Source: CAZOHG01 sp964579725
GTDB lineage: Bacteria > Zhuqueibacterota > JdFR-76 > BMS3Abin05
Direction of reading: 5' to 3'
Length of the DNA stretch: 45,389 nt
NCBI GenBank assembly: GCA_964579725.1
Contig: CAZOHG010000028.1
Location: forward strand, 1-45,389
The notes under the pieces were generated by a model. The model made no database searches and was not told the origin of the DNA. It was given only the letters and a program-made list of their open reading frames with translations. This document shows positions 29,537-38,476 of this stretch, piece after piece. Both the position numbers and the translations under genes were made by a program. Every line of letters starts with the position of its first letter. Position 1 is the first letter of the stretch.

Positions 29537-32035
29537 ATGCCAATCCGAAAAATCCGCAGTTTTTTGCGTATCCTCCTCGTTTTTTTTGCCCTTTTTTTGA
29601 TTTTGATCGGTTCGCTTCTCTTTTTTCTGTCCGCCAATAAAAATTGCTCCGAAAGCCATATTTTCAAATCCATCGCCCACAAATCTTTTGTAGATCGCAT
29701 TAACGTTACTGTGGCCGATTTAGATGGTAACGGAGACGACGAAATCATTTTTGTCAGTCGAAATCGAAAATCCAAGCAGTTTCATCAAGACCAACTGAGC
29801 TTTTACGACGATCTTTTTTCGACTCCCACCATCCGAGATTTGAGCGGAAAATGTTTGGATTTCACCGTGGCCGACATTTTTCCCGAACGTCCCGGCAAAG
29901 AGATTCTGCTCCTCGAAATTCGAAACGGCCAATTATTCTTTGAAATTTTGGGATTTTCGGGACAATTCATTGCCCGGATCCCAATTTCTTCCAGCGATTT
30001 TATGGAATTTCCGCCGGGTTTTGCCCATATTTTAAGCGTTTCGGATTGGAACGGAGACGGAAAACCGGACCTGTGCGTGGCTTTGCGGCGGAGCGTGGCC
30101 CCCTTTTTCGGAATGGGCATTTACGTTTTTTCTATTTCGAAGGCCGAGACAAAAACCATCTGGCACTACCCGATTGAAGCAAAAGCTTCTGTGCGCGAAT
30201 TTGCTCTTCCTCAAACGGTCGCAGGAAGGAAAGGACACCTGTTTTACGTCCTGAACTTCGACAAAAGAACCTCCACGGTCTTTTTTGTCCGTCAGGACGG
30301 GCAGATTGCCTGGGAACGTCAGCTTCAGAAAGATGCGGGTTACCTGCACATTTGCGATTTTGATCCCCAAAATCCGGGGCCGGAAATCTTATTAAGCTCC
30401 TTTCCTCGCGGGTTTGTGGGGGCTCCTGCAAACAGTCTCCTTGAATTGCGCCTCTCAGACGGAAAGATTCTGAGAAGCCAAATTTTTACCAACCGAATAA
30501 CCGATTTTGTCTGTACGAAACTGAAAAATCGCCCCACGCTTTTTTTGCTTACGACCCAAGGGTTTGCATTTTGCCTGAATACTCAGTTCAAAATTGTCCG
30601 AAAGCTAAAAATCGAAAAAGGCTTTTGGAAGGCAATTGTGCCGGTCCGTTTGGGTGACAGGAAAACGCTTCATTATTTGCTCCAAAGCAATGTGAAAATC
30701 GTCTTGCTTTCCCACACATTCAAGCAAATTTCGCGTTTTTCGCAGCGGATTTTTAGGCTGCCGCTCATTTACCACCGTTCGCCTAACAGCGACCCCATTT
30801 TTGTTTTGGGCATTCAGTCCCGAGACGTCGATTTTGTCTCTCTCCAATTCAACCATTATTATTACTTGTTGCGATCTTTTTTTGTCACCTTGGGGGGATT
30901 TTTATTATTGATTTTTCTGGGGTTCATGTTGACCATCGTTCCAGAGAAGAAAGAGCATTGGGAAAATCTGATTGGGAAGTTCTTGCTACAAGAATCCAAA
31001 ATGCCGACGCTTATTTTTTCGGCCGATCGTCAATTGGCAAAATTTAATCGAGAAGCCGAAAAATTGCTTCGGCTGAATTTGGAGAAAGTACAGGGAGCGC
31101 CGTGTCAGAAGGTTTTCTCCAATGGCCTCGCTGCCCTGGCGGCGATGTGCAACGAGGTTTTTTCGGGCGGTTTTGAAAGTCGAAGTGCTGTTTTGAGAGT
31201 GAAGGTGGAGGGGGAAGAAATTCAAATGAAAGTGGACATGGAATTTATTTACCAACCGGAACAGGAATCTCAGCGCATTTTGCTGGTGTTTTTACAGGAC
31301 GTGTCGCCCTTGACGCGCGCCGAGAAACTCGAAGCCTGGGTCAGTATGGCCCAGCGCATTGCACACGATGTAAAAACGCCGCTTTCTACCGTCAATCTCA
31401 CCGCTCAGCGTATGGCGCTGGAAATGGAGGCCCAACAGGAACAAAAGCTCAAACAATTCCGGCCGTACATTGAGCAAATTCAGGAAGAGGTGGAACGCAT
31501 TCGGAAAATTACCAACAACTTTCTGAAATTTGCACGTTTGGAAAAACTAAATCGCATTCCACTGGATGTAAACAAGGTGGCGCGAGAGGTGCTTTTCGAT
31601 TTTGAACAACGGCTTCCGGCACCCGTTCAATTAATCGAAGAATTGGATTCCGCGATTCCCCCTGTTTTGGCCGACGAAGAACAAATCCGTACGGTGCTTG
31701 AAAACATTCTCGACAACGCCGTTCAGGCGATTGAGGGTGAAGGGCGTATTACATTTCGTACCGAGAGCGTGGAAGAATGGGATCCTCTTCTCCACGGCCC
31801 GCGCCAATTTGTGTCGCTGGAAATTTCCGACACCGGCAGGGGGATTCCCGAAGATTTGCTCGATTTAATTGTCAAACCATTTTTCACGGCTAAAAAGGGT
31901 GGAACGGGTTTGGGACTGGCCATCGTGCGGGAATCGGTCAAAGCACACGGTGGCAAGTTGAAGATCCAGAGCAAGGAAAACATCGGAACGCAGGTAACCG
32001 TTTTACTTCCGGCCGTAAAATCGGAGCAAAAATAG
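29537..32035 (+). CDS. Sensor histidine kinase with FG-GAP/VCBS-like periplasmic domain
   Basis: An 832-residue membrane kinase. Helix 1 is about residues 9-32 and helix 2 about 444-467. The roughly 410 residues between them form a periplasmic domain with calcium-binding FG-GAP/VCBS-type repeats (VADLDGNGDDEIIFV, residues 59-73; VSDWNGDGKPDLCVA, 168-182; weaker repeats later), suggesting a beta-propeller. A PAS-like domain (about 485-590) precedes HisKA with phospho-acceptor His610 (AQRIAHDVKTPLS) and an ATPase domain (ENILDNAVQAI, DTGRGIPE, GTGLGLAIV). It should phosphorylate the NtrC-type regulator encoded next. The signal is unknown; a carbohydrate, protein or calcium-dependent ligand is possible. 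No strong ribosome site is visible before the ATG. Confidence 0.87.
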   Translation: MPIRKIRSFLRILLVFFALFLILIGSLLFFLSANKNCSESHIFKSIAHKSFVDRINVTVADLDGNGDDEIIFVSRNRKSKQFHQDQLSFYDDLFSTPTIRDLSGKCLDFTVADIFPERPGKEILLLEIRNGQLFFEILGFSGQFIARIPISSSDFMEFPPGFAHILSVSDWNGDGKPDLCVALRRSVAPFFGMGIYVFSISKAETKTIWHYPIEAKASVREFALPQTVAGRKGHLFYVLNFDKRTSTVFFVRQDGQIAWERQLQKDAGYLHICDFDPQNPGPEILLSSFPRGFVGAPANSLLELRLSDGKILRSQIFTNRITDFVCTKLKNRPTLFLLTTQGFAFCLNTQFKIVRKLKIEKGFWKAIVPVRLGDRKTLHYLLQSNVKIVLLSHTFKQISRFSQRIFRLPLIYHRSPNSDPIFVLGIQSRDVDFVSLQFNHYYYLLRSFFVTLGGFLLLIFLGFMLTIVPEKKEHWENLIGKFLLQESKMPTLIFSADRQLAKFNREAEKLLRLNLEKVQGAPCQKVFSNGLAALAAMCNEVFSGGFESRSAVLRVKVEGEEIQMKVDMEFIYQPEQESQRILLVFLQDVSPLTRAEKLEAWVSMAQRIAHDVKTPLSTVNLTAQRMALEMEAQQEQKLKQFRPYIEQIQEEVERIRKITNNFLKFARLEKLNRIPLDVNKVAREVLFDFEQRLPAPVQLIEELDSAIPPVLADEEQIRTVLENILDNAVQAIEGEGRITFRTESVEEWDPLLHGPRQFVSLEISDTGRGIPEDLLDLIVKPFFTAKKGGTGLGLAIVRESVKAHGGKLKIQSKENIGTQVTVLLPAVKSEQK

Positions 32036-32095
32036 AACGGTTCTTATGGGGTGAACGTTCTGCCAAAAAAACAAAGAAAAGGGTCATCTTCGAAA

Positions 32096-32173
32096 AAAAA
32101 TGTTTCAGTCACAGCCTGTTCCATTGAGGTAAAAATGGAGACAAACAATTGGCCTGACTGAAAAAACATTTTT
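32096..32173 (+). promoter_or_regulatory. Long-loop hairpin between kinase and regulator genes
   Basis: AAAAATG-TTT-CAGTCA (32096-32111) can pair with TGACTG (32155-32160), AAA and, past a 3-base bulge, CATTTTT (32167-32173), about 16 bp around a 43-base loop. It ends about 13 bases before the AGAGG ribosome site of the regulator, so it may set the ratio of regulator to kinase. Function is inference. Confidence 0.4.
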
Positions 32174-32197
32174 CAGAAAAAAATAAAGAGGTTGTTT

Positions 32198-33601
32198 TTG
32201 GAAAATTGGAGTACAGACAGTTCGGACACGGCGCGCATTCTTTTGGTGGATGACGACGTTCGAATGGCCAGATCCCTTGGCGGAATTTTGGAAAACCAGG
32301 GTTTTGACATCGATCTGGCGCAAAACGGCGAAGAAGCTCTGGACAAAGTGCGCCAATTTGCTTTCGACGCCATTATTTTGGACATTGTGATTCCCAAAAA
32401 AGACGGCATCGAGGTGCTGAAGGAAATTGTGCGCTCCTTTCCGGCACTGCCGGTTATTATGATTTCCGGGCAGGGAACCATTCGGCAAGCGGTGGAGGCC
32501 ACAAAATTGGGGGCGTACGATTTCTTGGAAAAGCCGCTGGATGCTGAACGGGTCTTGGTTACGCTCAAGAATGCCATCGAACAGGGGCGCCTGAAACGGC
32601 GCGTCAATCGCCTTTTGAAAGACAGCATGGAGCGCTACCGAATGGTGGGCGAGAGCAAGGCATTGCGACATGTTTTTGGGTTAATTGAACGGGTTGCTCC
32701 GACCAACGGACGGGTTTTGATTCGGGGTGAAAGTGGTGTGGGCAAAGAACTGGTTGCGCGGGCGATTCACCATTTAAGTAATCGCTCTACCAATTTGTTC
32801 GTGCGTTTGAATTGTGCCAGTATGCCGGACGAATTGATTGAAAGCGCGCTGTTCGGCCACCGAAAGGGCGCCTTTACCGGGGCTACGGAGGACAAAGAGG
32901 GGCTTTTTAAAATAGCCCACCGAGGGACACTTTTCCTGGACGAAATTGGCGACATGAGCCTCCGGGCTCAGTCCAAGGTGTTACGCGCCATTGAATTGGG
33001 TGAAATTCAGCGTTTGGGGGACAGTAAGACCGAGCAGGTAGATGTACGGCTCATTGCTGCAACCAATCAAAATCTGGAAGAGCTCATCGAAAAGGGGCAA
33101 TTTCGACAGGATTTGTACTACCGCCTGGACGTTATTAGCCTTCAAATCCCCCCGCTTCGCGAACGTAAGGAGGACATTCCGGCTCTGTTGACCCATTTCA
33201 GCCAATATTTTTCGGAGGAATACAATATTCGGTTGAAAAAATTTGATCCCGGTGCTATTGCCGCTTTTTTGAACTACGATTGGCCGGGCAATGTTCGGGA
33301 GCTCCGCAACGTGGTGGAATATTTGGTGATTATTGAACCGAGCGACGTGATTAGAGCCCCCATGGTTCAAAAAGCCATTTACCGGCACCTCAGCAAATCC
33401 GGTAAGGAATTGGTTTTGCAAATGGGATTGACGCTTAAAGAAGCCCGTCGGCAGTTTGAACGCGAACTCATTCAAAATCGTCTGACTGCTTTCGAGTGGA
33501 ATGTGGCGCGCACCGCCCGCGACCTCGGCATTGACCGAACACACTTGTACAAGAAAATGGCTGACTACCATCTGAATCCCAAATCTCCCCGCACGCCCTA
33601 A
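32198..33601 (+). CDS. NtrC/NtrX-family sigma-54-dependent response regulator
   Basis: A three-domain activator of about 467 residues. Receiver domain (RILLVDDDVRMARSL; phospho-acceptor Asp in IILDIVIPKKDG, about residue 62), AAA+ domain with Walker A GESGVGKELVA, the sigma-54 contact loop GAFTGA, Walker B FLDEIGD and the arginine-finger region YYRLDVISLQIPPLRER, and a Fis-type helix-turn-helix at the end (NVARTARDLGIDRTHLYKKM). It activates sigma-54 promoters when phosphorylated by the adjacent kinase. No ATG is available; TTG at 32198 is preferred over TTG at 32192 because AGAGG then lies about 6 bases upstream. No obvious -24/-12 sigma-54 promoter was found close by, so its targets lie elsewhere. 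Confidence 0.92.
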   Translation: MENWSTDSSDTARILLVDDDVRMARSLGGILENQGFDIDLAQNGEEALDKVRQFAFDAIILDIVIPKKDGIEVLKEIVRSFPALPVIMISGQGTIRQAVEATKLGAYDFLEKPLDAERVLVTLKNAIEQGRLKRRVNRLLKDSMERYRMVGESKALRHVFGLIERVAPTNGRVLIRGESGVGKELVARAIHHLSNRSTNLFVRLNCASMPDELIESALFGHRKGAFTGATEDKEGLFKIAHRGTLFLDEIGDMSLRAQSKVLRAIELGEIQRLGDSKTEQVDVRLIAATNQNLEELIEKGQFRQDLYYRLDVISLQIPPLRERKEDIPALLTHFSQYFSEEYNIRLKKFDPGAIAAFLNYDWPGNVRELRNVVEYLVIIEPSDVIRAPMVQKAIYRHLSKSGKELVLQMGLTLKEARRQFERELIQNRLTAFEWNVARTARDLGIDRTHLYKKMADYHLNPKSPRTP

Positions 33602-33660
33602 CAGGCCCTCTCTACTTAATCTTTCGAGAAAAAAGGGTGAGAAAGGGTCAAGAAAAAATC

Positions 33661-33689
33661 TTGGCTTTTACCGTAATTTTTCATATCTT
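33661..33689 (+). promoter_or_regulatory. Promoter of the glmM-deoC-pdp unit
   Basis: TTGGCT (33661-33666), a 17-base spacer and TATCTT (33684-33689), 49 bases before the ATG at 33739. Confidence 0.5.
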
Positions 33690-33738
33690 TAAACGTCTTT
33701 AAAATCCCGTAGCAGACGGTGTAACTGTTGAGGAGTCC

Positions 33739-35091
33739 ATGTCAAAATTAATGGTTAGTGTGTCCGGAATTCGAGGGGTGGTAGGCGACACCCTGACGCC
33801 GGAGAACCTGGTTCAATTTGTGGCGGCGTACGGTCAGTGGTTAGGCGGAGGCCCGGTGGTGGTTGGACGTGACTCCCGCGTGACCGGTGAAATGGTGGAA
33901 AATGTTGTCGTTGGAACCCTTCAGGCGGTTGGGTGTGACATTATTAAAATCGGAATTGTCCCTACACCGACCGTTCAAATGGCTATTGAAAAATTGGGGG
34001 CTGCCGGAGGAATTGCCGTGACGGCCAGTCATAATCCTATTCAATGGAATGCCCTGAAACTCATGAACAGCACCGGCATGTTTTTAGATGCCGAACAAGG
34101 CGAGGCTGTAATCGAACTCGCTTCTCAGGGAAAAATTGCCTGGAAAGATTGGCAGGGCATGGGAAAAGTGCACGTGTACGATCGTGCTGTGGCCGATCAC
34201 GCGGAGGCTATTTTGGCGCTGCCGTACCTCGACGTGGAAGCCATTCGCTCCCGTCGTTTTCGGGTGGCGGTGGACTGCGTCAACGGCGCGGGCAGCACCT
34301 TTTTACCCGATTTTTTACACAAATTGGGGTGCGAAGTGGTGGGTCTGAATACCTACCCCAACGGCCTCTTCCCGCACACGCCGGAGCCGCTCCCCCAAAA
34401 TTTGACGGTGCTTTCTAAAACGATCGAGGCGAATCGGCTGGACATCGGGTTTGCGGTTGATCCCGATTCCGACCGGTGCGCAATTTTCTCGGAAAAGGGA
34501 GAACCGCTGGTCGAGGAGTACACATTGGCGCTCGCAGTCGACTTTATTCTCTCCCGAAAAAAGGGCCCTGTGGTCACCAATCTTTCCACCACTCTGGCGA
34601 TTGAAAAAATCGCCGAACGCTACGGCGTGCCTGTTTTTCGGACAAAGGTGGGTGAAATTCACGTGGCCAAAAAAATGAAGGAAATCGGAGCTGTCATTGG
34701 TGGCGAAGGAAACGGGGGGGTCATTTTGCCCGACGTGCATTTGGGTCGCGATGCGCCGGTTGCTATTGCGCTGACCTTGCAACACCTACTTGAATTCGGT
34801 GGAACCATTTCGGAACTGCACCGACGTCTGCCGCAATTCAAAATGGTGAAAAAGAAAATCGAAATAGGGGCCACCGACCCGGACAAAATTTTGTCCGAGA
34901 TTCAGCGGCTGCACAAGGGGGAAAACCTGAACACAGAGGACGGTGTGAAAATTTTGGGCGCCGACCGCTGGGTACACCTTCGCAAATCCAACACGGAGCC
35001 CATTATTCGAATCTACTCCGAAGCGCCTACGGCCGAAGAAGCCGAGGCATTGGCCGGTGAAATCGAACGGCAAATTCAAACCCTACAATAG
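33739..35091 (+). CDS. glmM: Phosphoglucosamine mutase / phosphohexomutase
   Basis: A 450-residue alpha-D-phosphohexomutase. The phosphoserine loop is TASHNP (Ser97), the Mg loop DPDSDR, the sugar-binding loop GGEGNGGVI and the phosphate-binding loop RKSNTEPIIRIYSEA. The GEGNGG wording is that of the archaeal-type and some bacterial GlmM/PGM proteins; classical bacterial GlmM has GEQSGH, so glucosamine-1-phosphate formation for cell-wall synthesis is likely but phosphogluco- or phosphomannomutase activity is possible. Its neighbours deoC and pdp make pentose phosphates, so a phosphopentomutase-like use (ribose-1-P to ribose-5-P) also deserves thought. First gene of a tight plus-strand unit. 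Confidence 0.82.
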   Translation: MSKLMVSVSGIRGVVGDTLTPENLVQFVAAYGQWLGGGPVVVGRDSRVTGEMVENVVVGTLQAVGCDIIKIGIVPTPTVQMAIEKLGAAGGIAVTASHNPIQWNALKLMNSTGMFLDAEQGEAVIELASQGKIAWKDWQGMGKVHVYDRAVADHAEAILALPYLDVEAIRSRRFRVAVDCVNGAGSTFLPDFLHKLGCEVVGLNTYPNGLFPHTPEPLPQNLTVLSKTIEANRLDIGFAVDPDSDRCAIFSEKGEPLVEEYTLALAVDFILSRKKGPVVTNLSTTLAIEKIAERYGVPVFRTKVGEIHVAKKMKEIGAVIGGEGNGGVILPDVHLGRDAPVAIALTLQHLLEFGGTISELHRRLPQFKMVKKKIEIGATDPDKILSEIQRLHKGENLNTEDGVKILGADRWVHLRKSNTEPIIRIYSEAPTAEEAEALAGEIERQIQTLQ

Positions 35092-35101
35092 GAAAAGGAC
35101 C

Positions 35102-35824
35102 ATGCAATTTTCGGAAATAGCTGCCTTAAATCTTGCTCCCGACCGCCCTTTACCCCGATTAAGTGAAAAGGGTCGGAAATTGGCCGGGATGATTGACCAC
35201 ACTCTGCTCAAACCAGAAGCCACCCCGCAAATGGTTGTGCAGCTTTGTCAGGAGGCCGTGGACTACGGATTTGCCTCCGTTTGTGTCAATTCCGGCTACG
35301 TACCGCTGGCAGCGCACTTGCTGCAAAAAACCGCCGTGGCCGTTTGTTCCGTCGTGGGTTTTCCTCTGGGCGCCGGTCTTTCGGAAGCCAAAGCAGCGGA
35401 GGCCCGGCTTGCTGTGGAGGCCGGTGCCTCTGAAATTGACATGGTTTTGGCCATTGGACGCTTAAAAGCCGGCCAGCACGACGTGGTGCGTTCGGACATT
35501 CGGCGTGTGGTTCAAGCAGCGGGTAAGGCGCCTGTCAAGGTCATTATTGAAACAGCGCTTCTTACGGACGCCGAAAAAGTGGTGGCGTGCCGGTTGGCAG
35601 TGGAGGCCGGTGCTCGTTTCGTCAAAACCTCCACCGGTTTTAGCAAAGGGGGGGCAACCGTGGAAGATGTGGCACTCATGCGGAAAACCGTGGGGCCCTC
35701 CATTGGCGTCAAAGCCGCTGGGGGGATTCGGGATTTCAAAACAGCCATGGCCCTGGTGGCTGCCGGAGCGAATCGAATCGGTGCCAGTGCAAGCATTCAA
35801 CTGGTCACCCAGACGGAAGGATAG
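35102..35824 (+). CDS. deoC: Deoxyribose-phosphate aldolase
   Basis: A 240-residue class I aldolase that splits 2-deoxyribose-5-phosphate into glyceraldehyde-3-phosphate and acetaldehyde. Conserved stretches are IDHTLLKPEAT, SVVGFPLGAG, EIDMVLAIG, and the Schiff-base lysine in RFVKTSTGF with the second lysine in VKAAGGIRD. The ATG at 35102, 10 bases after glmM, has AAAAGGA just upstream; the longer open frame to 35057 overlaps glmM and is rejected. Together with the next gene it forms a deoxynucleoside salvage route. Confidence 0.96.
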   Translation: MQFSEIAALNLAPDRPLPRLSEKGRKLAGMIDHTLLKPEATPQMVVQLCQEAVDYGFASVCVNSGYVPLAAHLLQKTAVAVCSVVGFPLGAGLSEAKAAEARLAVEAGASEIDMVLAIGRLKAGQHDVVRSDIRRVVQAAGKAPVKVIIETALLTDAEKVVACRLAVEAGARFVKTSTGFSKGGATVEDVALMRKTVGPSIGVKAAGGIRDFKTAMALVAAGANRIGASASIQLVTQTEG

Positions 35825-35827
35825 ACA

Positions 35828-37165
35828 ATGAGCTATTTACCCTTTGAAATTATTGCAAAAAAGCGAGACGGACAGCCGCTTTCTTCGGACGAAATCAAAT
35901 TTTTCATCTCCGAATATTTAAAATCTACCATTCCCGATTACCAAATGGCAGCCATGCTCATGGCTATTTATTTTCGCGGGATGAATGAAACCGAGCTCCA
36001 CACATTAGTGGAAGAAATGCTGCACTCCGGAGACACCATTGAGCTTTCCGAAATCCCCGGAATAAAAGTGGACAAACACAGCACGGGCGGTGTGGGCGAC
36101 AAGGTTTCGCTGATTTTGGCGCCGTTGGTGGCTGCAGCGGGCGTGCCGGTTCCCATGATTTCCGGACGCGGTTTGGGTCACACGGGCGGTACGCTGGACA
36201 AATTAGAGGCGATTCCCGGGTACCGTACTCAGCTTTCCATTGAGGAATTCAAAGCCATTTTGAAACAGGGCGGTTTTGCCATGATGGGACAAACCGAAAA
36301 TATTGTGCCCGCCGACCGCCGCCTGTACGCCCTACGTAGCGCAACGGCTACTATTAATTCCGTTCCTCTTGTGGCCGGTAGCATCATGAGCAAAAAAATC
36401 GCCGAGGGGATTCAAGCGCTGGTGTTGGATGTTAAAACCGGCTCCGGAGCCTTTTTCCCGGAAGAAAAAGAGGCGATTTTACTGGGGCAAACCCTTCGGG
36501 CAGTGGGGGAACGCGCGGGCGTGCGCACAGAGGCTTTTTTGACCGGGATGGAACAGCCGTTAGGCCGCACGGCCGGCAATTGGTTGGAGGTTGTAGAATC
36601 CGTGGATTGCCTCCGGGGCGCTGGTCCCGCTGATGTGAAGGAAGTCACCTTTCTCTTGGGGCGCTGGATGCTCATTTTGGGCGGCCGGGCAAAATCCGAG
36701 GCCGAAGCTCAGGAAAAATTAGAGTCGGCACTAAATTCCGGAGCAGCGTACGAAAAATTTCTCAAAAATGTAGAACTACAAGGCGGTGACCCTTCTGTTT
36801 TTGACCGAATGGAAAGCTACCCGCTTCCCAAACCCGTACCGATTGAAGCAGAAAGCTCCGGCTTTGTAAAAGCGATCAATGCTTTGGAAATCGGAATGGC
36901 CACTGTGGCGGCCGGTGCGGGCCGCAATCGAATGGAGGATTCGGTAGACCCGGGCGCCGGTGTGGTTTTGGAGAAAAAAGTGAGCGATGTGGTGGAAAAA
37001 GGGGAGATTTTGGCCTGGTTGTACACTCGCAAATCCGATGTAAGCGGTCTGGCGTCGCGCGTCAAAAAGGCCATTTCCATCGGACGGGAGAAGGTGAAGC
37101 CGCCGAAACTCCTTAAAGGGCGAATTACAGATTCAGGGGTCGAACCCCTAAAAGCCGTTTCCTGA
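35828..37165 (+). CDS. Pyrimidine-nucleoside (thymidine) phosphorylase
   Basis: A 445-residue enzyme that phosphorolyses thymidine, deoxyuridine or uridine to base and (deoxy)ribose-1-phosphate. The signature VDKHSTGGVGDKVSLILAPL, the SGRGLGHTGGTLDKLEAIPG segment and ALRSATATINSVPLVAGSIM with MSKKIAEG are all present, and the length equals that of Pdp/DeoA. The gene starts 3 bases after deoC with GGAAGGA before the ATG, so it is in the same operon. Pdp and DeoA cannot be separated by eye. A mutase to turn (deoxy)ribose-1-phosphate into the 5-phosphate is needed between this enzyme and DeoC. Confidence 0.94.
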   Translation: MSYLPFEIIAKKRDGQPLSSDEIKFFISEYLKSTIPDYQMAAMLMAIYFRGMNETELHTLVEEMLHSGDTIELSEIPGIKVDKHSTGGVGDKVSLILAPLVAAAGVPVPMISGRGLGHTGGTLDKLEAIPGYRTQLSIEEFKAILKQGGFAMMGQTENIVPADRRLYALRSATATINSVPLVAGSIMSKKIAEGIQALVLDVKTGSGAFFPEEKEAILLGQTLRAVGERAGVRTEAFLTGMEQPLGRTAGNWLEVVESVDCLRGAGPADVKEVTFLLGRWMLILGGRAKSEAEAQEKLESALNSGAAYEKFLKNVELQGGDPSVFDRMESYPLPKPVPIEAESSGFVKAINALEIGMATVAAGAGRNRMEDSVDPGAGVVLEKKVSDVVEKGEILAWLYTRKSDVSGLASRVKKAISIGREKVKPPKLLKGRITDSGVEPLKAVS

Positions 37166-37192
37166 CTATTCAATTAAAAAAATGAGGGTTTT

Positions 37193-38332
37193 ATGAAAAA
37201 AGACGTCCGGATTTTTCTCTTTTTTATTCTCTCGGTTCTACTTTTGGTGGGGTGTTCCCGCATTTCGCGCAAGGTGCCCGATGAAGTGCAAAAGACCGTT
37301 CGGCAAATCCGCCAAAAATACGCACCGGACAAACGCCTAACGGTGTTTTCCGTTCATTTAACCAAAAAGGGCGACCAGCTTATTGTTTCGGGGGAAGTCG
37401 GAAACAAAAAGCTGGCTCGGATTTTGAAAGATTCCATTCTGGCGCACGCCGAGCGCCTGGATGTGCTTTTTGATCTCAAAACCCTGCCCGATTCTACTTT
37501 GGGAGATTCCGTTTTGGCGATTGTGGACGTAAGTACTGGTCATTTGCGACGTCAGCCCAAAAATAGCGCCGAGTTGGTTTCGCAGGCGATTCTGGGTTCG
37601 ACGCTGCGCTTGTTGAAGAAGAAGGGCGGCTGGTTCTACGTGCAAATGGAAGACCGTTACCTTGGCTGGATGGGCAAAAGCTATTTTTGGCGAACGGATT
37701 CCGCCGGTTGGAAAAAGTGGCAGACCCTGCCCAAAATTTTGGTAACTCAAACCTGGGGCTGGGTGAAAAAATCGCCGAACGCAGAGGCTGAAAATCTAAC
37801 GGACGTGGTCGCTGGGGCGCGGCTTCCGGTGACGGGGCGTAGGGGCAATTGGTACCGTGTGCAACTACCGGGCGGAAAGACCGGGTACCTTTTGTGCAGC
37901 GAAGCGATTCCTCTAAAAAAGTGGCAGCAGGAAAAACCGTCCGCCGCGAGGATTGTCCAAACGGCGCGTCGGTTTTTGGGCCTTCCCTACCTCTGGGGAG
38001 GAACTTCCTCCAAAGCCTTCGATTGCTCCGGCTTTGTCCAAACCGTTTTTAAACTCAACCACATTGCCTTACCCAGAGACGCCAACCAAATGGCACAGGT
38101 CGGACGAAAAATTGACCCTGGAGAAAATTTCCAAAACCTGCGCCCGGCCGATTTGCTGTTTTTCGGTCCCAGACCGGGAAAAATCACCCACGTGGCACTT
38201 TCCATTGGAAACGGTCATTTTTACCACGCCGACGGGCGGGTTCACGAGAATAGTTTGGTTCAAGGAGATTCGCTTTTCAATGCCTACCGGTTTCGAACGT
38301 TTCGAATGGCACGCCGAATTTTGGGGCGGTAA
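37193..38332 (+). CDS. NlpC/P60 cell-wall endopeptidase lipoprotein with SH3 domains
   Basis: A 379-residue murein peptide hydrolase. The lipoprotein signal ends with the lipobox LLVGC (Cys21). After a lysine-rich N-terminal part (about 22-110) come two bacterial SH3-like domains (about 115-170 and 185-240; GGWFYVQMEDRYLGWM and GNWYRVQLPGGKTGYLL) and the NlpC/P60 domain (about 250-379) with nucleophile Cys278 in FDCSGF, His333 in ITHVALSIG and a third polar residue in FYHADGRVHE. This architecture is that of gamma-D-glutamyl-L-diamino acid endopeptidases that act on tetrapeptides or tripeptides. The dipeptide epimerase downstream would handle the L-Ala-D-Glu released. GAGGG precedes the ATG. 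Confidence 0.93.
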   Translation: MKKDVRIFLFFILSVLLLVGCSRISRKVPDEVQKTVRQIRQKYAPDKRLTVFSVHLTKKGDQLIVSGEVGNKKLARILKDSILAHAERLDVLFDLKTLPDSTLGDSVLAIVDVSTGHLRRQPKNSAELVSQAILGSTLRLLKKKGGWFYVQMEDRYLGWMGKSYFWRTDSAGWKKWQTLPKILVTQTWGWVKKSPNAEAENLTDVVAGARLPVTGRRGNWYRVQLPGGKTGYLLCSEAIPLKKWQQEKPSAARIVQTARRFLGLPYLWGGTSSKAFDCSGFVQTVFKLNHIALPRDANQMAQVGRKIDPGENFQNLRPADLLFFGPRPGKITHVALSIGNGHFYHADGRVHENSLVQGDSLFNAYRFRTFRMARRILGR

Positions 38333-38476
38333 ATCTGGCGTTTTCAATGTTCAGCAAACCTTTGGTCCCGTGAGCGGGCTTGGAGAAAGTGCACAAAAAG
38401 AATTTGAAATTGTGGTAAGATTGGAAAACAAGAAGATTTTTTAGCAAAATGTAAACAATTGAAAAGGAGTACCAAA

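Noticed and set aside
33602..33738. Sigma-54 promoter downstream of the NtrC-type regulator
   Set aside because: GGC and TGC elements at -24/-12 spacing were not found; a sigma-70-type promoter explains glmM transcription.
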